NCBI GenBank assembly: GCA_963802415.1
Contig: CAWDIH010000001.1
Coordinates: 1,364,001 to 1,428,000 of the forward strand
DNA length: 64,000 bases
From: DATAES01 sp963802415
GTDB taxonomy: Bacteria > Actinomycetota > Acidimicrobiia > Acidimicrobiales > JACDCH01
Reading direction: 5' to 3'
The position numbers and the translations under genes are program-made. The notes under the pieces are model-generated. The model saw only the letters and a list, made by a program, of their open reading frames with translations. It did not search any database and was not told the DNA's origin. This document shows positions 1 to 9,341 of the stretch, one piece after another; positions within the stretch are counted from its first letter, which is position 1; each line of letters begins with the position of its first letter.

Positions 1-2
1 CC

Positions 3-218
3 GCTGTCGGGCCCATCGACGAGGACCAGCGCTTCTATCTCGAGAGCCGCGGTGTGCCGACGCCTGTCGCCGAGCGGCTGGTCGTAACCGGCTTCTTCGA
101 CGAGGTGCTGTCGAGGCTTCCGATCCCTGGCGCGGCGGCAGCACTGCGCAACCTTGTCGCCGGCAAGCTCGACCGGCAGGTCCCGGTCCCGGTGCGCGGT
201 ACGGGGATCGGTGCGTGA
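3..218 (+). CDS. sufD: SufD, Fe-S cluster assembly scaffold (3' end only)
   Basis: Only the last 71 codons are in the window. The reading frame contains FYLESRGV followed by a GFFDEVL stretch, the usual ending of SufB/SufD-family proteins, and stops with TGA at 216-218. SufD forms the SufBC2D scaffold that assembles Fe-S clusters in the cytoplasm with the ATPase SufC. The stop overlaps the GTG start of the Rieske gene by four bases (GTGA), so the two are probably translationally coupled. SufD rather than SufB is inferred from the position just before Rieske-sufC in actinobacterial suf operons. Confidence 0.8.
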   Translation, partial: AVGPIDEDQRFYLESRGVPTPVAERLVVTGFFDEVLSRLPIPGAAAALRNLVAGKLDRQVPVPVRGTGIGA

Positions 219-541
219 GCGACCACGTCGTCTGCACGCTCGACGAGGTGCCGCCGGGCACTGCGCGGCGCGTCGAAGTCGACGGCCGTTGCATCGCACT
301 GATCCGCTGCGACGACGACGTCTATGCCATCGGTGACCGCTGCACGCATGCCGACATCTCGTTGTCAGAAGGCGAAGTGATGTGTGACGAGCGTGAGATC
401 GAGTGCTGGAAGCACGGCAGCACTTTCTCGTTGGTGACCGGCGACCCCCAGTCGCTCCCCGCCACGAAGCCCGTGCCGGTCTACGGGGCACGCGTGGACG
501 GCGACAACATCGTCGTGACCATTGACGAGATCGAGCCGTGA
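215..541 (+). CDS. Rieske [2Fe-2S] ferredoxin of the suf operon
   Basis: A 108-residue soluble Rieske ferredoxin. The cluster ligands are visible as C43-T-H45 and C64-W-K-H67, the standard CxH...CxxH arrangement with two Cys and two His. Length and fold match the BphF/CarAc type, which carry electrons to oxygenases. Here the gene sits between sufD and sufC, as in many actinobacterial SUF operons, so a role in cluster assembly or electron supply is inferred from context and is not shown directly. The GTG start overlaps the sufD stop, and the TGA stop overlaps a GTG that opens the first small ORF of the 89-bp repeat array. Confidence 0.88.
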   Translation: MSDHVVCTLDEVPPGTARRVEVDGRCIALIRCDDDVYAIGDRCTHADISLSEGEVMCDEREIECWKHGSTFSLVTGDPQSLPATKPVPVYGARVDGDNIVVTIDEIEP

Positions 542-805
542 GGGAGCGAAGCGAGCTCACGGCGGCCGTGCGACCGCTAGGGAGCCGGACGCGGATGGGG
601 TCCGGGGGCGCAGCCCCCGAGAAGTTATGAGCGAGCGAAGCGAGCTCACGGCGGCCGTGCGACCGCTAGGGAGCCGGACGCGGATGGGGTCCGGGGGCGC
701 AGCCCCCGAGAAGTTATGAGCGAGCGAAGCGAGCTCACGGCGGCCGTGCGACCGCTAGGGAGCCGGACGCGGATGGGGTCCGGGGGCGCAGCCCCCGAGA
801 AGTTA
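539..805 (+). repeat. Three tandem 89-bp units between Rieske gene and sufC1
   Basis: Units at 539-627, 628-716 and 717-805 are identical except for one base near the start of the first (543 versus 632). Each holds the hairpin GGGGGC-GCA-GCCCCC (604-618, 693-707, 782-796) and the string GAGCGAAGCGAGC. Each also encodes an approximately 30-codon ORF whose stop overlaps the next start as GTGA or ATGA (538-630, 627-719, 716-808). The last ATGA is the start of sufC1 at 805. The unit resembles dispersed REP-like elements of high-GC bacteria, but no other copy was seen in the window. Confidence 0.95.
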
Positions 806-1605
806 TGAGCGAGCTCGTCATCCGCGACCTCCATGCCGGCATCTCCGGGCGAGAGATCCTCCGTGGCATCGACCTCATCGTCCGCTCCGGCGAAGTCCAC
901 GCCGTGATGGGACCGAACGGGTCGGGCAAGTCGACGCTTTCCCACGTGCTCATGGGCAAGCCCGGCTACGAGGTGATGCAGGGAACGGTGACACTCGACG
1001 GCGTCGATCTGCTCGAGCTGCCGACCTGGAAGCGGGCGCAGGCCGGGCTGTTCCTGGCCATGCAGTATCCGATCGAAGTGCCCGGCGTGGCACTCACGGC
1101 AGTGCTCCAGGAGTCGTTGGTGGCGGCCGGTCGCTCCCCGTCCGGGCTGCGCGAAGCGCTGCTGGACGAAAGCGACCGCATCGGCTTCGATCGCCGCTTC
1201 CTCGACCGGCCGTTGAACGTCGATCTGTCGGGCGGCGAGAGGAAGCGCAACGAGACGCTCCAGCTCGGGGTGCTGCGCCCGCGCATCGCGGTGCTCGACG
1301 AGATCGACTCCGGGCTCGACATCGATGCGCTACGTGCCGTGAGCCGGCGCATCGAGGAGGAGACGAACGAGCGCGGCTTGGGCGTGCTGGCGATCACGCA
1401 CTACAGCCGGTTGCTCCACGAGCTGCGGCCTGACCATGTCCATGTGCTCATCCGCGGGCGGATCGAACAATCGGGTGGACCAGAGCTCGCGATGCAGCTC
1501 GAAACCACTGGGTACTCCGAGTTCGGCGTCGATGACGAGGAGCCCGACGCACCGCCGGATCCGTTCGCTGACCCCTTGGGCGATCCTCCTGCCGGGCCGG
1601 GCTGA
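805..1605 (+). CDS. sufC: SufC-like ATPase, first copy
   Basis: A 266-aa ABC-type ATPase of the SufC family, which powers the SufBCD scaffold in the cytoplasm. Walker A GPNGSGKST is at residues 36-44, the Q-loop at Q87, the signature LSGGE at 141-145 and Walker B IAVLDE at 161-166, so all catalytic elements are intact. It differs from a typical SufC in a Pro/Asp-rich C-terminal tail of about 25 residues. The ATGA start is formed by the end of the third 89-bp repeat. A second, more canonical sufC lies on the - strand at 8258-9021, so this may be a divergent paralogue. It belongs to the sufD-Rieske operon. Confidence 0.88.
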   Translation: MSELVIRDLHAGISGREILRGIDLIVRSGEVHAVMGPNGSGKSTLSHVLMGKPGYEVMQGTVTLDGVDLLELPTWKRAQAGLFLAMQYPIEVPGVALTAVLQESLVAAGRSPSGLREALLDESDRIGFDRRFLDRPLNVDLSGGERKRNETLQLGVLRPRIAVLDEIDSGLDIDALRAVSRRIEEETNERGLGVLAITHYSRLLHELRPDHVHVLIRGRIEQSGGPELAMQLETTGYSEFGVDDEEPDAPPDPFADPLGDPPAGPG

Positions 1606-1607
1606 CC

Positions 1608-1613
1608 TATCCT
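1608..1613 (+). promoter_or_regulatory. -10 element (TATCCT) for leaderless L,D-transpeptidase mRNA
   Basis: TATCCT lies 8 nt before the ATG at 1622, just after the sufC1 stop. This is one of many TANNNT-N6-8-start arrangements in the window and implies transcription starting at or next to the start codon. Confidence 0.5.
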
Positions 1614-1621
1614 GGCGTCCG

Positions 1622-2434
1622 ATGCGTGTCCGTATCGGGATCGCGTGCGCTGTAGCGGCGCTCGCGATCGTCGCTGGTGTGGTGCTGTGGCCGACGAGCG
1701 GCAAGGCACCGACGCGCGTCGAGGTCGCGCCCACGTCCACGACCACGACCGCCCCGACGACGACGGCCCCGACGACGACGGCCCCGACGACGACGGCCCC
1801 GACGACGACCGCCCCGCAACCTGTGTACTCGTTCGAGGCAGCCGATGCCGTCGTCCCTGCAGTGAAGTTGTACGACGCTCCGGGCGCGACGCAGGCGAGG
1901 AGCTATCTCCCCAACCCGACGGCGGAAGATGTGCCGCTCGCGTTCCTCGTCAAGGCGCAAGGCCCTCCGGGCTGGTTGCAGGTGCAGATCGCACGGCGTC
2001 CCAACGGATCCACCGCGTGGATCCACGCGGAAGACGTCAGTCTGCGTAGCGTCGACAACCGAATCGTGATCGAGCGCGGAGCGCGACAGCTGACGGTGTA
2101 CCGGGGCACCTCCGACGAGGTGCTGTTCCAAGCACCCGTGGCGACGGGCACGCCGAAGACGCCGACGCCGCTCGGCGACTTCTTCGTCGACATCGTGGTC
2201 AAGCTGACGGACACGAAGGGCGTCTACGGTCCCTTCCAACTGAGCGTGGCGGCGTTCTCGGATGTCCTAGAGACCTTCAACGGCGGACCTGGCCAGATCG
2301 CAATCCACGGCACGAACCGTCCCGATCTCATCGGAAAGTTCGTGAGCAACGGGTGCGTCCGTCTCAACAATGGCGACATCACCGCGCTCCAACCGCTCGC
2401 GCCGGTCGGAACGCCGGTGCAGATCGTCGCTTGA
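1622..2434 (+). CDS. L,D-transpeptidase (YkuD domain), membrane-anchored
   Basis: A 270-aa protein. Residues about 5-23 form a single N-terminal membrane anchor. A low-complexity Thr/Pro linker (TTTAP repeats) follows, then an SH3-like region and a C-terminal YkuD catalytic domain. The catalytic signature is present as IAIHGTN followed by SNGCVRL, with the nucleophilic Cys and conserved His, Gly and Arg. Such enzymes make 3-3 cross-links in peptidoglycan outside the membrane. An open frame extends upstream to 1436 inside sufC1, but the ATG at 1622 is preferred because it starts the signal anchor and has a -10-like element 8 nt upstream. Confidence 0.88.
   Translation: MRVRIGIACAVAALAIVAGVVLWPTSGKAPTRVEVAPTSTTTTAPTTTAPTTTAPTTTAPTTTAPQPVYSFEAADAVVPAVKLYDAPGATQARSYLPNPTAEDVPLAFLVKAQGPPGWLQVQIARRPNGSTAWIHAEDVSLRSVDNRIVIERGARQLTVYRGTSDEVLFQAPVATGTPKTPTPLGDFFVDIVVKLTDTKGVYGPFQLSVAAFSDVLETFNGGPGQIAIHGTNRPDLIGKFVSNGCVRLNNGDITALQPLAPVGTPVQIVA
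1751..1810 (+). repeat. 15-bp tandem repeat encoding the Thr/Pro linker
   Basis: Four consecutive 15-bp units (GCCCCGACGACGACG, the last with one change) encode APTTT repeats. They form the flexible wall-spanning linker of the L,D-transpeptidase. Copy number is likely to vary between strains. Confidence 0.85.
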
Positions 2435-2477
2435 ACCCAGGGCCGGCTTGCGAGTGAGCGGATAGCTCCGCCTCAAC

Positions 2478-3698
2478 ATGGCCGAACCGGCTTCGCTCCT
2501 CGCGACGCGCCCACTTCCTGCTGATCCGGTTGTGGGCAGCAGGGCCGAGGCGCGCCCTCCCCGCCGCCGCGCACGAGATGTCATGCCCGCACTGGCGCTC
2601 TACGCCGCATCGCGGCTTGCCGTCCTGCTGGCCTCGATCCCCGCGGCACTGCATGCCAAAGCCGGCGCCGGCCCGTGGCCTGTCATCCGAGGCGGCTCGT
2701 CACTCGAGCGAGTGTTCACGCAGTGGGACGGAGCTTGGTACATCTGGGTGGCCGATCGTGGGTATCCCACTGGGGCCGAGTACCGGCACCACCTGTCCGA
2801 CGTCGCGTTCTTCCCTGCCTTCCCGGCGCTGATTCGCGGGTTCGCGTCGGTCACCGGTCTCTCGACACTCCATGCCGCCACCCTCGTGTCGTTCGTGCTC
2901 GGAGCGGCCGCGACGGTGCTCGTTTGGCAGCTCGCTGCCAGACTGGTCGGGCGGGACAAGGCGAACCGCGCCACCGCGCTCTTTGTCTTCTTTCCGGGCG
3001 CGTTCGTGCTGTCGATGGCTTATGCCGAGACGCTCATGATCGTGGCCGCGGCCGCGTGTTTGCTGCTCCTTCTCGACCGTCGATGGATCTGGGCCGGGAT
3101 GGCGGGCGCAGTTGCGACCGCAACGCGACCGAACGGCATTGCAGTGTTGGTTGCGTGCGCGGTGGTCGCGGCCGTCGCCATTGCCCGCCGCCGCGAGTGG
3201 CCGGCGCTGGCCGCACCCTTGCTCGCGGCATGCGGCCTGGGCTCCTTCTTCACCTACCTGTGGCTGCGCACCGGTCACATCAACGCGTGGTTCGAATCCG
3301 AACGGATCATGTGGCATGACCACTTCAGTGCAGGCGCCTCGATCCTGCGCCGCATCGGAAGGCTGTTCACGCGACCGCCGACATCGCTTGATCCGGGAAG
3401 GCTCAATGATCTCATCGCCACCATCGGCGTCCTGTTGGCGATCGCGGCGTTGGTGTGGCTCGTGCGGACTGCCATGCCTCTGGCCGTCAAGGCCTACACG
3501 ATCGCGGCCCTGGTGATTCCGATGCTGTCCTACGCGGTCGGACCTCGACCGCGCATGTTGCTTGCTGCCTTTCCTCTGGCGGCGCTGCTCGCGGGCCGGC
3601 TGCCGGCACGCGCCTACAACGTCGTGCTCGGGACCTCCATCGTCCTCCTCGTCGCCCTGACCTATGTGACCACGACGACCCTCGCCGCGGTGCCGTGA
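2478..3698 (+). CDS. GT-C membrane mannosyltransferase, PIG-V-like
   Basis: A 406-aa polytopic membrane protein with about nine hydrophobic segments. The loop WDGAWYIWVADRGYP (about residues 84-98) followed by FFPAFPAL is typical of bacterial PIG-V-like mannosyltransferases of the GT-C fold, with an acidic residue in the first external loop. The expected reaction is sugar transfer from a polyprenyl-phosphate donor at the outer face of the membrane; the acceptor is unknown. Its stop overlaps the next glycosyltransferase start by four bases (GTGA), so the two probably act together on a cell-surface glycan or glycolipid. Confidence 0.72.
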   Translation: MAEPASLLATRPLPADPVVGSRAEARPPRRRARDVMPALALYAASRLAVLLASIPAALHAKAGAGPWPVIRGGSSLERVFTQWDGAWYIWVADRGYPTGAEYRHHLSDVAFFPAFPALIRGFASVTGLSTLHAATLVSFVLGAAATVLVWQLAARLVGRDKANRATALFVFFPGAFVLSMAYAETLMIVAAAACLLLLLDRRWIWAGMAGAVATATRPNGIAVLVACAVVAAVAIARRREWPALAAPLLAACGLGSFFTYLWLRTGHINAWFESERIMWHDHFSAGASILRRIGRLFTRPPTSLDPGRLNDLIATIGVLLAIAALVWLVRTAMPLAVKAYTIAALVIPMLSYAVGPRPRMLLAAFPLAALLAGRLPARAYNVVLGTSIVLLVALTYVTTTTLAAVP

Positions 3699-5299
3699 CG
3701 ATCCTCGACGACCAGCGCCCATCCGACGCTCGCACGGTCGTCGAGGACAGCACTCATCCGGACGAGGCGCGGCTGCGCCCGCCATCCGCTCGCCTCGTGA
3801 TCGCAGTCGTCGCGGGCATCTTCATCGTGATGTACGTGGTCGTCGCACTGTTGCGCTTGCGCTACCCGTACGAGCTCGAGTGGATCGAGGGCGGCATGGT
3901 CAACCATGTCGCGCGGTTGCGCAGCGGACAACCGCTGTACGGCGCTCCCTCGCTGACGTTCACGCCCGACATCTACACCCCGCTGTACTTCGTAGTGGCG
4001 GCCGTCGTGAGCGTGGTGGCGGGGACAGGGTTCGTCGCGCTGCGACTCGTGTCCATCGTGGCCTCGCTCGTGCTGCTCGCAGCGCTCGCGAAGCTCGCCC
4101 ATCGGGAGACAAATGACTCCGTCGCCGCGTTCGTTGCCGCGGGACTCTTCGCCGCGTGCTACCGGATCAGCGGTGCATGGCTCGACATCGCGCGCGAGGA
4201 CACACTTTGCATCGCGCTGCTGTTCTGCGGCCTGGTCGTTGCCCGCGATGCCCGTACTGCGCGCCGTGGCGTGGCGGCGGGCGTGCTCATGACGCTGTCG
4301 TTCCTCACCAAGCAGGTCGCGTTGCTCCCAGCGATAGGCGTCGCTCTGTTTCTCGTCGTCGCGCGACGTGGTCGTTCGACGATCGTGGGATACGCCGCCG
4401 CGGTCGCGGTCGGGATCCTCGGGTCGTCGCTCGTCCTCGACCGGATCACCGACGGTTGGTACGGGTACTACGTCTGGCGACTGCCGGCTGCGCATCAAGT
4501 GGCTGGCGGCTCGTACCTCGGCTTTTTCACGACTGATCTGATCGCGCCGCTCGGCATCGCCATCGTCATCGGCGTCATCGGCTTGACCTTCCTTCGGACG
4601 CGCGACTCCTCGGGTTTCCTGTTTCATGTCATCGTCGGAACCTCGTTGCTGCTGGCGTCGTACTCGGCACGCCTGCACACAGGCGGGTACGACAACGTGT
4701 TGCTGCCGATCTACGCCGAGATCGCGGTCGTCTTCGCCATCGGTGTCCACCGCGTGTTGCAACTGCCGACGCGCTCATGGCTCGGCGCGCTTGCGGCGAT
4801 CGCCTGTCTGTTGCAGTTCGGCCGTCTCGTCTACGACCCGGTGGCCCAAGTGCCCACACGGGCAGATGTCGACCTCGGTGATCGGACACTCGCCGCACTG
4901 CGTCAGCTACCGCAGCCGGTCTACATGCCCGGTCATCCGTGGTACCTCGCCGAGGTCGGTCAGCCGACCGAGACACAGTCGGCCTCGATCGGCGACGTGC
5001 TCCGCGGCGGCGGTGTCGAGGGGCGGAAGATGGCCGAGACGCTGTGGCAGACCGTGGCCGAGCAGCGCTACCGCTCCATCGTCGTCGAGTCGGCCGTCGG
5101 ATACTCGTACCTCCCCGACAACCTGTGTCGTTGGTACGAGCCGGTGCGTCCACTCCTGCCGGGGGGCGAGGTGTCGTACCCGATCACGGGGACGATCACC
5201 GGTCCGGCCGAGGTCTGGCTGCCGCGGGCCGTCCCCGGCAACCGCGACTGCCAGGCCGTCGGCCACTGGACCATCGGGATCGACGGCCAGACTCAATAG
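3695..5299 (+). CDS. GT-C-type (GT39/ArnT-like) integral membrane glycosyltransferase
   Basis: A 534-aa polytopic membrane protein with about ten transmembrane segments. After the first membrane helix comes ELEWIEGGMVNHVARLRSGQ, then PDIYTPLYF, the pattern of the first periplasmic loop of GT39-like enzymes with an acidic catalytic candidate (the Glu pair in ELEWIEGG). The C-terminal 130 residues are soluble and external. The open frame reaches back to 3455 inside the previous gene, but GTG 3695 gives the usual GTGA overlap and places the first helix correctly. Donor and acceptor cannot be told from sequence. Confidence 0.7.
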   Translation: MTILDDQRPSDARTVVEDSTHPDEARLRPPSARLVIAVVAGIFIVMYVVVALLRLRYPYELEWIEGGMVNHVARLRSGQPLYGAPSLTFTPDIYTPLYFVVAAVVSVVAGTGFVALRLVSIVASLVLLAALAKLAHRETNDSVAAFVAAGLFAACYRISGAWLDIAREDTLCIALLFCGLVVARDARTARRGVAAGVLMTLSFLTKQVALLPAIGVALFLVVARRGRSTIVGYAAAVAVGILGSSLVLDRITDGWYGYYVWRLPAAHQVAGGSYLGFFTTDLIAPLGIAIVIGVIGLTFLRTRDSSGFLFHVIVGTSLLLASYSARLHTGGYDNVLLPIYAEIAVVFAIGVHRVLQLPTRSWLGALAAIACLLQFGRLVYDPVAQVPTRADVDLGDRTLAALRQLPQPVYMPGHPWYLAEVGQPTETQSASIGDVLRGGGVEGRKMAETLWQTVAEQRYRSIVVESAVGYSYLPDNLCRWYEPVRPLLPGGEVSYPITGTITGPAEVWLPRAVPGNRDCQAVGHWTIGIDGQTQ

Positions 5300-5302
5300 G
5301 GT
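5297..5302 (+). promoter_or_regulatory. -10 element (TAGGGT) for leaderless PCD mRNA
   Basis: TAGGGT overlaps the preceding stop codon (TAG 5297-5299) and lies 6 nt before the GTG start at 5309, matching the leaderless pattern seen across the window. Confidence 0.45.
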
Positions 5303-5308
5303 GAGTCC

Positions 5309-5566
5309 GTGACCCCACAACCTCCTGACGGATGGTCCGTCGTCGACGGCAAGTTGCACCGCGAGCTCGAGTTCCACAACTTCGTGGAGGCGTTCGGGTT
5401 CATGGCGATGGTCGGTCTCCTGGCCGAGAAGGCGAACCACCATCCCGACTGGTCGAACTCCTACAACAAGGTCGTCATCGACCTCGTCTCCCACGACAAG
5501 GGTGAGATCACCGACCGCGACACCGACCTCGCCACGGCCATCAACAAGGCCCTCGGCGAGACCTGA
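5309..5566 (+). CDS. phhB: 4a-hydroxytetrahydrobiopterin dehydratase (PCD/DCoH)
   Basis: An 85-aa soluble protein with the family pattern: F-x-F residues near 30, AEKANHHPDWSNSYNKV at about 45-61 with the active-site HH pair, and a Asp-x-Asp-Leu-Ala ending. The enzyme dehydrates 4a-hydroxytetrahydropterin to recycle the cofactor of aromatic amino acid hydroxylases. No hydroxylase is adjacent, so the physiological partner is unknown; many actinobacteria keep this gene alone. It starts with GTG directly after the glycosyltransferase gene and ends before a convergent - strand cluster. Confidence 0.85.
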   Translation: MTPQPPDGWSVVDGKLHRELEFHNFVEAFGFMAMVGLLAEKANHHPDWSNSYNKVVIDLVSHDKGEITDRDTDLATAINKALGET

Positions 5567-5607
5567 ACCGCTCCCTCCTCGCTCCTCCTCCCGTTTCGGC
5601 GTTCATC

Positions 5608-5626
5608 AGCTACACGGGATGTAGCT
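5608..5626. terminator. Hairpin between convergent genes
   Basis: A perfect 7-bp stem AGCTACA/TGTAGCT with loop CGGGA lies between the end of the PCD gene and the end of the SDR gene. There is no T-tract, so it is only a possible bidirectional terminator. Confidence 0.35.
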
Positions 5627-5646
5627 AGCGCACGCAATTTGCAGGG

Positions 5647-6434
5647 CTACAGGTCGGGCAGCCCGAGTTCGAGGTTGGGTTCTTCGAGGCCGCCGTCGAC
5701 CTCGAAGACCTTGCCGGTGACGAACGACCCGGCCGGGGAGGCGAGGTAGAGCGCGGCGAACGCGATGTCGCCCGGCTCGCCGAGGCGGTTGAGCGGCGTG
5801 CGGCGGATCATCTCCTCACGCATCGAGTCGTCTTCGAGCACGATCTCGAGCGCCGACGTCGCCACCGAACCGACGGCGATGGCGTTCACGCGGACCTTCG
5901 GGGCCAGGTCGGCGGCCATGAGCCGGGTCATGTGGGCCAGCGCCGCCTTGGCGGTGCCGTAGGCCAGCATGCCGCGGTCCCGGAGGCGTCCCATCGCCGA
6001 CGAGATGTTGACGATCGGCGCCCTCGCCCCGCTCGAGCATGTCGGGTACCGCGGCCTTCGACAGGACGAACGCTGACGTGACATTGAAGTGGAAGGCGCG
6101 CTCGAGGTAGCCGGGACTCGTGTCGAGAAACGGTCGCGGCATCGTTCCGCCGGCGTTGTTCACGACGATGTCGACCCGGCCGAACGAGTCGACGCACGTG
6201 GTCGACGAGCGCGGCGACGGCATCGTTGTCGTTCACGTCCGCCGGCACGACAACGGCGCGGCGACCGAGCGCATCGATCTCCTTCGCCACCGACTGCAAG
6301 CTGGTCCTCGGTACGCGATGCGAGCACGACGTCGGCGCCCGCTTCGGCCAGCGCCAGCGCGCAGGCGGCGCCGATGCCGCGGCCGGCTCCGGTCACGATC
6401 GCCGCCCTCCCGTCGATCTCGGACGCTCGAGCAT
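5647..6434 (-). CDS. SDR-family oxidoreductase (frameshifted)
   Basis: A classical short-chain dehydrogenase/reductase of about 260 residues, broken by three or four indels. The pieces read in order: IVTGAGRGIGAACAL (Rossmann TGxxxGxG), NNAGGTMPRPF, VNISSA...YGTAKAALAHM (catalytic Ser-Tyr-Lys), NAIAVGSVATSALE, and FVTGKVFEVDGGL at the C-terminus. Every diagnostic motif is present, so the breaks look like sequence errors rather than decay. The substrate is unknown. The start is placed at the ATG at 6434, which overlaps the presumed sufU stop as TGATG; this assumes one missing G just downstream. It is the last gene of the sufC2-sufS-sufU run. Confidence 0.72.
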
Positions 6435-6924
6435 CAGCCGCGCGGCGACCTCGTCGAGAGCCTTGCGTCAGCGTGTTCCACGAGAGCGTGGCGCACTTGA
6501 TGCGCACCGGGAACTTCACGACGCCTTGCAGCGCCTCGAGGTCACCGAGCGTCACGTCGGGATCCGGCGCCACCGCCTCGCCCTCGTCGGTCGCCGTCGG
6601 CGCCGTCGAACGAGGCTTCGTGGATCGACATCATCGCCTTGAAAGCACGCGTCGAGCGCGCGCGCCTCGTCGACCGTCTTGCCCTTGATGGCCGCAGCCA
6701 TCATCGACGCAGACGACTGGCTGATCGAGCAGCCCTGGCCGTTGATGCGGATGTCGGCGACGGTGTCGTCGTCGACGTCGAGGTAGATGACGACTTCGTC
6801 GCCGCACAGTGGGTTGAAGCCCTCGCACCTTGTGCGCAGGCGGAACCGGCAGCTCACCGCGGTTCCGCGGGTTGCGGTAGTGGTCGAGGATGATCTCGCG
6901 GTAGAGGTCTTCGAGTCCGGCCAT
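6434..6924 (-). CDS. sufU: SufU, Fe-S scaffold/zinc-dependent sulfurtransferase (frameshifted)
   Basis: About 160 residues after repair, the length of SufU. The beginning reads MAGLEDLYREIILDHYRNPR, then in a second frame NPLCGDEV and GQGCSISQSSASMM, and in a third GVVKFPVRIKCATLSWNTL. These give the three conserved Cys (NPxCGD, GxGCxIS, KCAxLxW) and the Asp that bind zinc in SufU, which accepts sulfur from SufS. At least two indels interrupt it. It starts 11 nt after the sufS stop, so the pair is an operon. No residue of the known active site is missing. Confidence 0.8.
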
Positions 6925-6935
6925 TTCGAGCGACG

Positions 6936-8173
6936 CTATCCGAAGAACTTCGCCGTCTCTTCCAAGCCGTCGGCCAACGCGTCGACGTCGGCTTCGTCGT
7001 TGTAGAGGTACAACGACGCCCGGGCGGTGGCGCCGACGCCGAGCCGGCGCATGAGCGGCTTGGCGCAATGGTGGGCGGCACGCACGCAGATGCCCTGCGT
7101 GTCGAGGATCTGCGAGATGTCGTGCGGGTGCACGTCACGGAAGGCGATCGACAGGACGCCGCCGCGCATCGTGCGGGTCGGCAGGCCCGTGGATCGTGAT
7201 GTCGTCACCGAAGCGATCGTTCAACGTGCGCAAGGCGTAACCAGTGAGCTCGACCTCGTGCTGGCGGACGGCGTCCATGCCGACGCCCGATAGGTAGTCG
7301 ACGGCAGCGCCGAGGCCGATCACCTCGACGATCGGCGGCGTGCCGGCTTCGAACTTCCACGGGATCTCCTTCGGCGTCCAGCCGTCGAGCCGAACGTCGA
7401 GGATCATCTCGCCGCCCGCCGAGGAACGGCGGCATCTCCTCCAGAAGCTCCTCGCGTGCCCACAGCGCGCCGATGCCCGTCGGGCCGCACATCTTGTGGC
7501 CGGTGAAGCCGAAGAAGTCACAGCCGAGCTCGGTGCACGTCGGTCGGCACGTGCGGCACGAGCTGCGCGGCGTCGACGAGACAGAGCGCGCCGGCGGCGT
7601 GTGCGGCGTCGGCCAGCTGACGGATCGGCGTCAGCGTCCCGAGCACGTTCGACATCGCCGTGAACGACAGCAGCTTGCCCCGTCGAGCAGCTGGTCGAGG
7701 TTCGACAGATCGAGCGTGTAGTCGTCGGCGACACCGAGGTAGCGAAGCTCGATGCCGCGCTCCTCCTGCAGCATCAGCCACGGCACGAGGTTGGCGTGGT
7801 GCTCCATCTCGGTGAGCACGACGGCGTCGCCCTCGTGCAGGTTGGCGCGCCCCCACGAGTAGGCAACGAGGTTGATGGCTTCGGTGACGTTCTTGGTGAA
7901 CACGAAACCGCGCGGTGAACGGCGCGCTGATGAACGCGGCGATCTGCCCGCGCCTGCTCGTAGCGCTCGGTCGCACTCGGCCGCGATCTTGTACACGCTG
8001 CGGTGCACGTTCGCGTAGTACGTCTTGTAGACCTCGTCCATCGCGTCGAGCACGGCCTGCGGCTTCTCGCGAGGACGCGGCGGAGTCGAGATACACGATC
8101 CGCTTGCCGTCGATCTGCTGCTGCAGCAGCGGGAAGTCCTTCTTGATCCGGCGACGTCGAGCCCCGTGCTCAT
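6936..8173 (-). CDS. sufS: SufS cysteine desulfurase (heavily frameshifted)
   Basis: A PLP-dependent group II cysteine desulfurase of about 412 codons, the normal SufS length. Recognisable segments in order, spread over all three frames: YLDSAASS, YYANVHRSVY, GFVFTKNVTEAINLVAYSWG, LTEMEHHANLVPW, SFTAMSNVLGTLTPI, LCLVDAAQLVPH, MCGPTGIGALWAREELLE, ILDVRLDGWTPKEIPWKFEAGTPPI (parts), and ICVRAAHHCAKPLM, where the Cys preceding the C-terminal motif of SufS is expected. Five or more indels separate them. SufS strips sulfur from cysteine and passes it to SufU, encoded next. The ATG at 8173 follows sufC2 by 84 nt. Confidence 0.82.
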
Positions 8174-8257
8174 CGACCCACCGCCACCCGTTTGTGCGGT
8201 TCTAACGCACCGATTCGGCGGTTGTCACCGGCAGAACGAAGCGCTGCAGCGAGCAGC

Positions 8258-9021
<764 letters not shown>

Positions 9022-9027
9022 CCGGCC

Positions 9028-9033
9028 AGCCTA
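9028..9033 (-). promoter_or_regulatory. -10 element (TAGGCT) of the sufC2-sufS-sufU-SDR operon
   Basis: On the - strand TAGGCT is followed by 6 nt and then the GTG start of sufC2 at 9021, the same leaderless arrangement seen at other genes here. Confidence 0.5.
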
Positions 9034-9100
9034 GAGAACGCACGCCCCTATTCGCACTACCGCCGTAGGGGAAATCCCGCTGCGGCGCCGCGCAACGGCG

Positions 9101-9280
9101 TCAGGCCTCTTCGTTCTTTTCGGCCGGCTCGCCATCCTTCTTCTTGCCGTCGCTCGCGCCCTTCTCGAACTCGTGCTTCGCCTGCCCGAGGCTGCGCGCC
9201 AGCTGCGGCAGCTTCGCCCCACCGAAGATGAGAAGGATGATGAGCAGGATGACGATGAGTTCCGTGGGTCCAAGATTCAT
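9101..9280 (-). CDS. tatA: TatA-family Sec-independent protein translocase subunit
   Basis: A 59-aa protein. It opens MNLGPTELIVILLIILLIFG, a short extracellular N-terminus with one membrane helix, then the hinge GGAKLPQLARSLGQAKHEFE, an amphipathic helix, then a charged Lys/Glu tail. This is the TatA/TatE plan: the subunit polymerises in the membrane to let folded proteins through the twin-arginine pathway. The Phe-Gly hinge is intact. An A-rich AAAGGA lies about 10 nt upstream of the ATG and TACGCT further up, so this gene seems to have a leader. TatB and TatC are not nearby. Confidence 0.9.
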   Translation of the reverse strand: MNLGPTELIVILLIILLIFGGAKLPQLARSLGQAKHEFEKGASDGKKKDGEPAEKNEEA

Positions 9281-9341
9281 GGACGGTCCTTTCCGAGCTC
9301 TTGCACAGCGTACGTCGCCGAGGCCGCCTGTGGATCATCGG

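Noticed and set aside
522..719. 65-aa ORF across the repeats
   Set aside because: It is simply the repeat read in one frame; described under the repeat array instead.
3455..3694. N-terminal extension of the second glycosyltransferase
   Set aside because: It overlaps the previous gene, is not hydrophobic where expected, and GTG 3695 gives the GTGA overlap.
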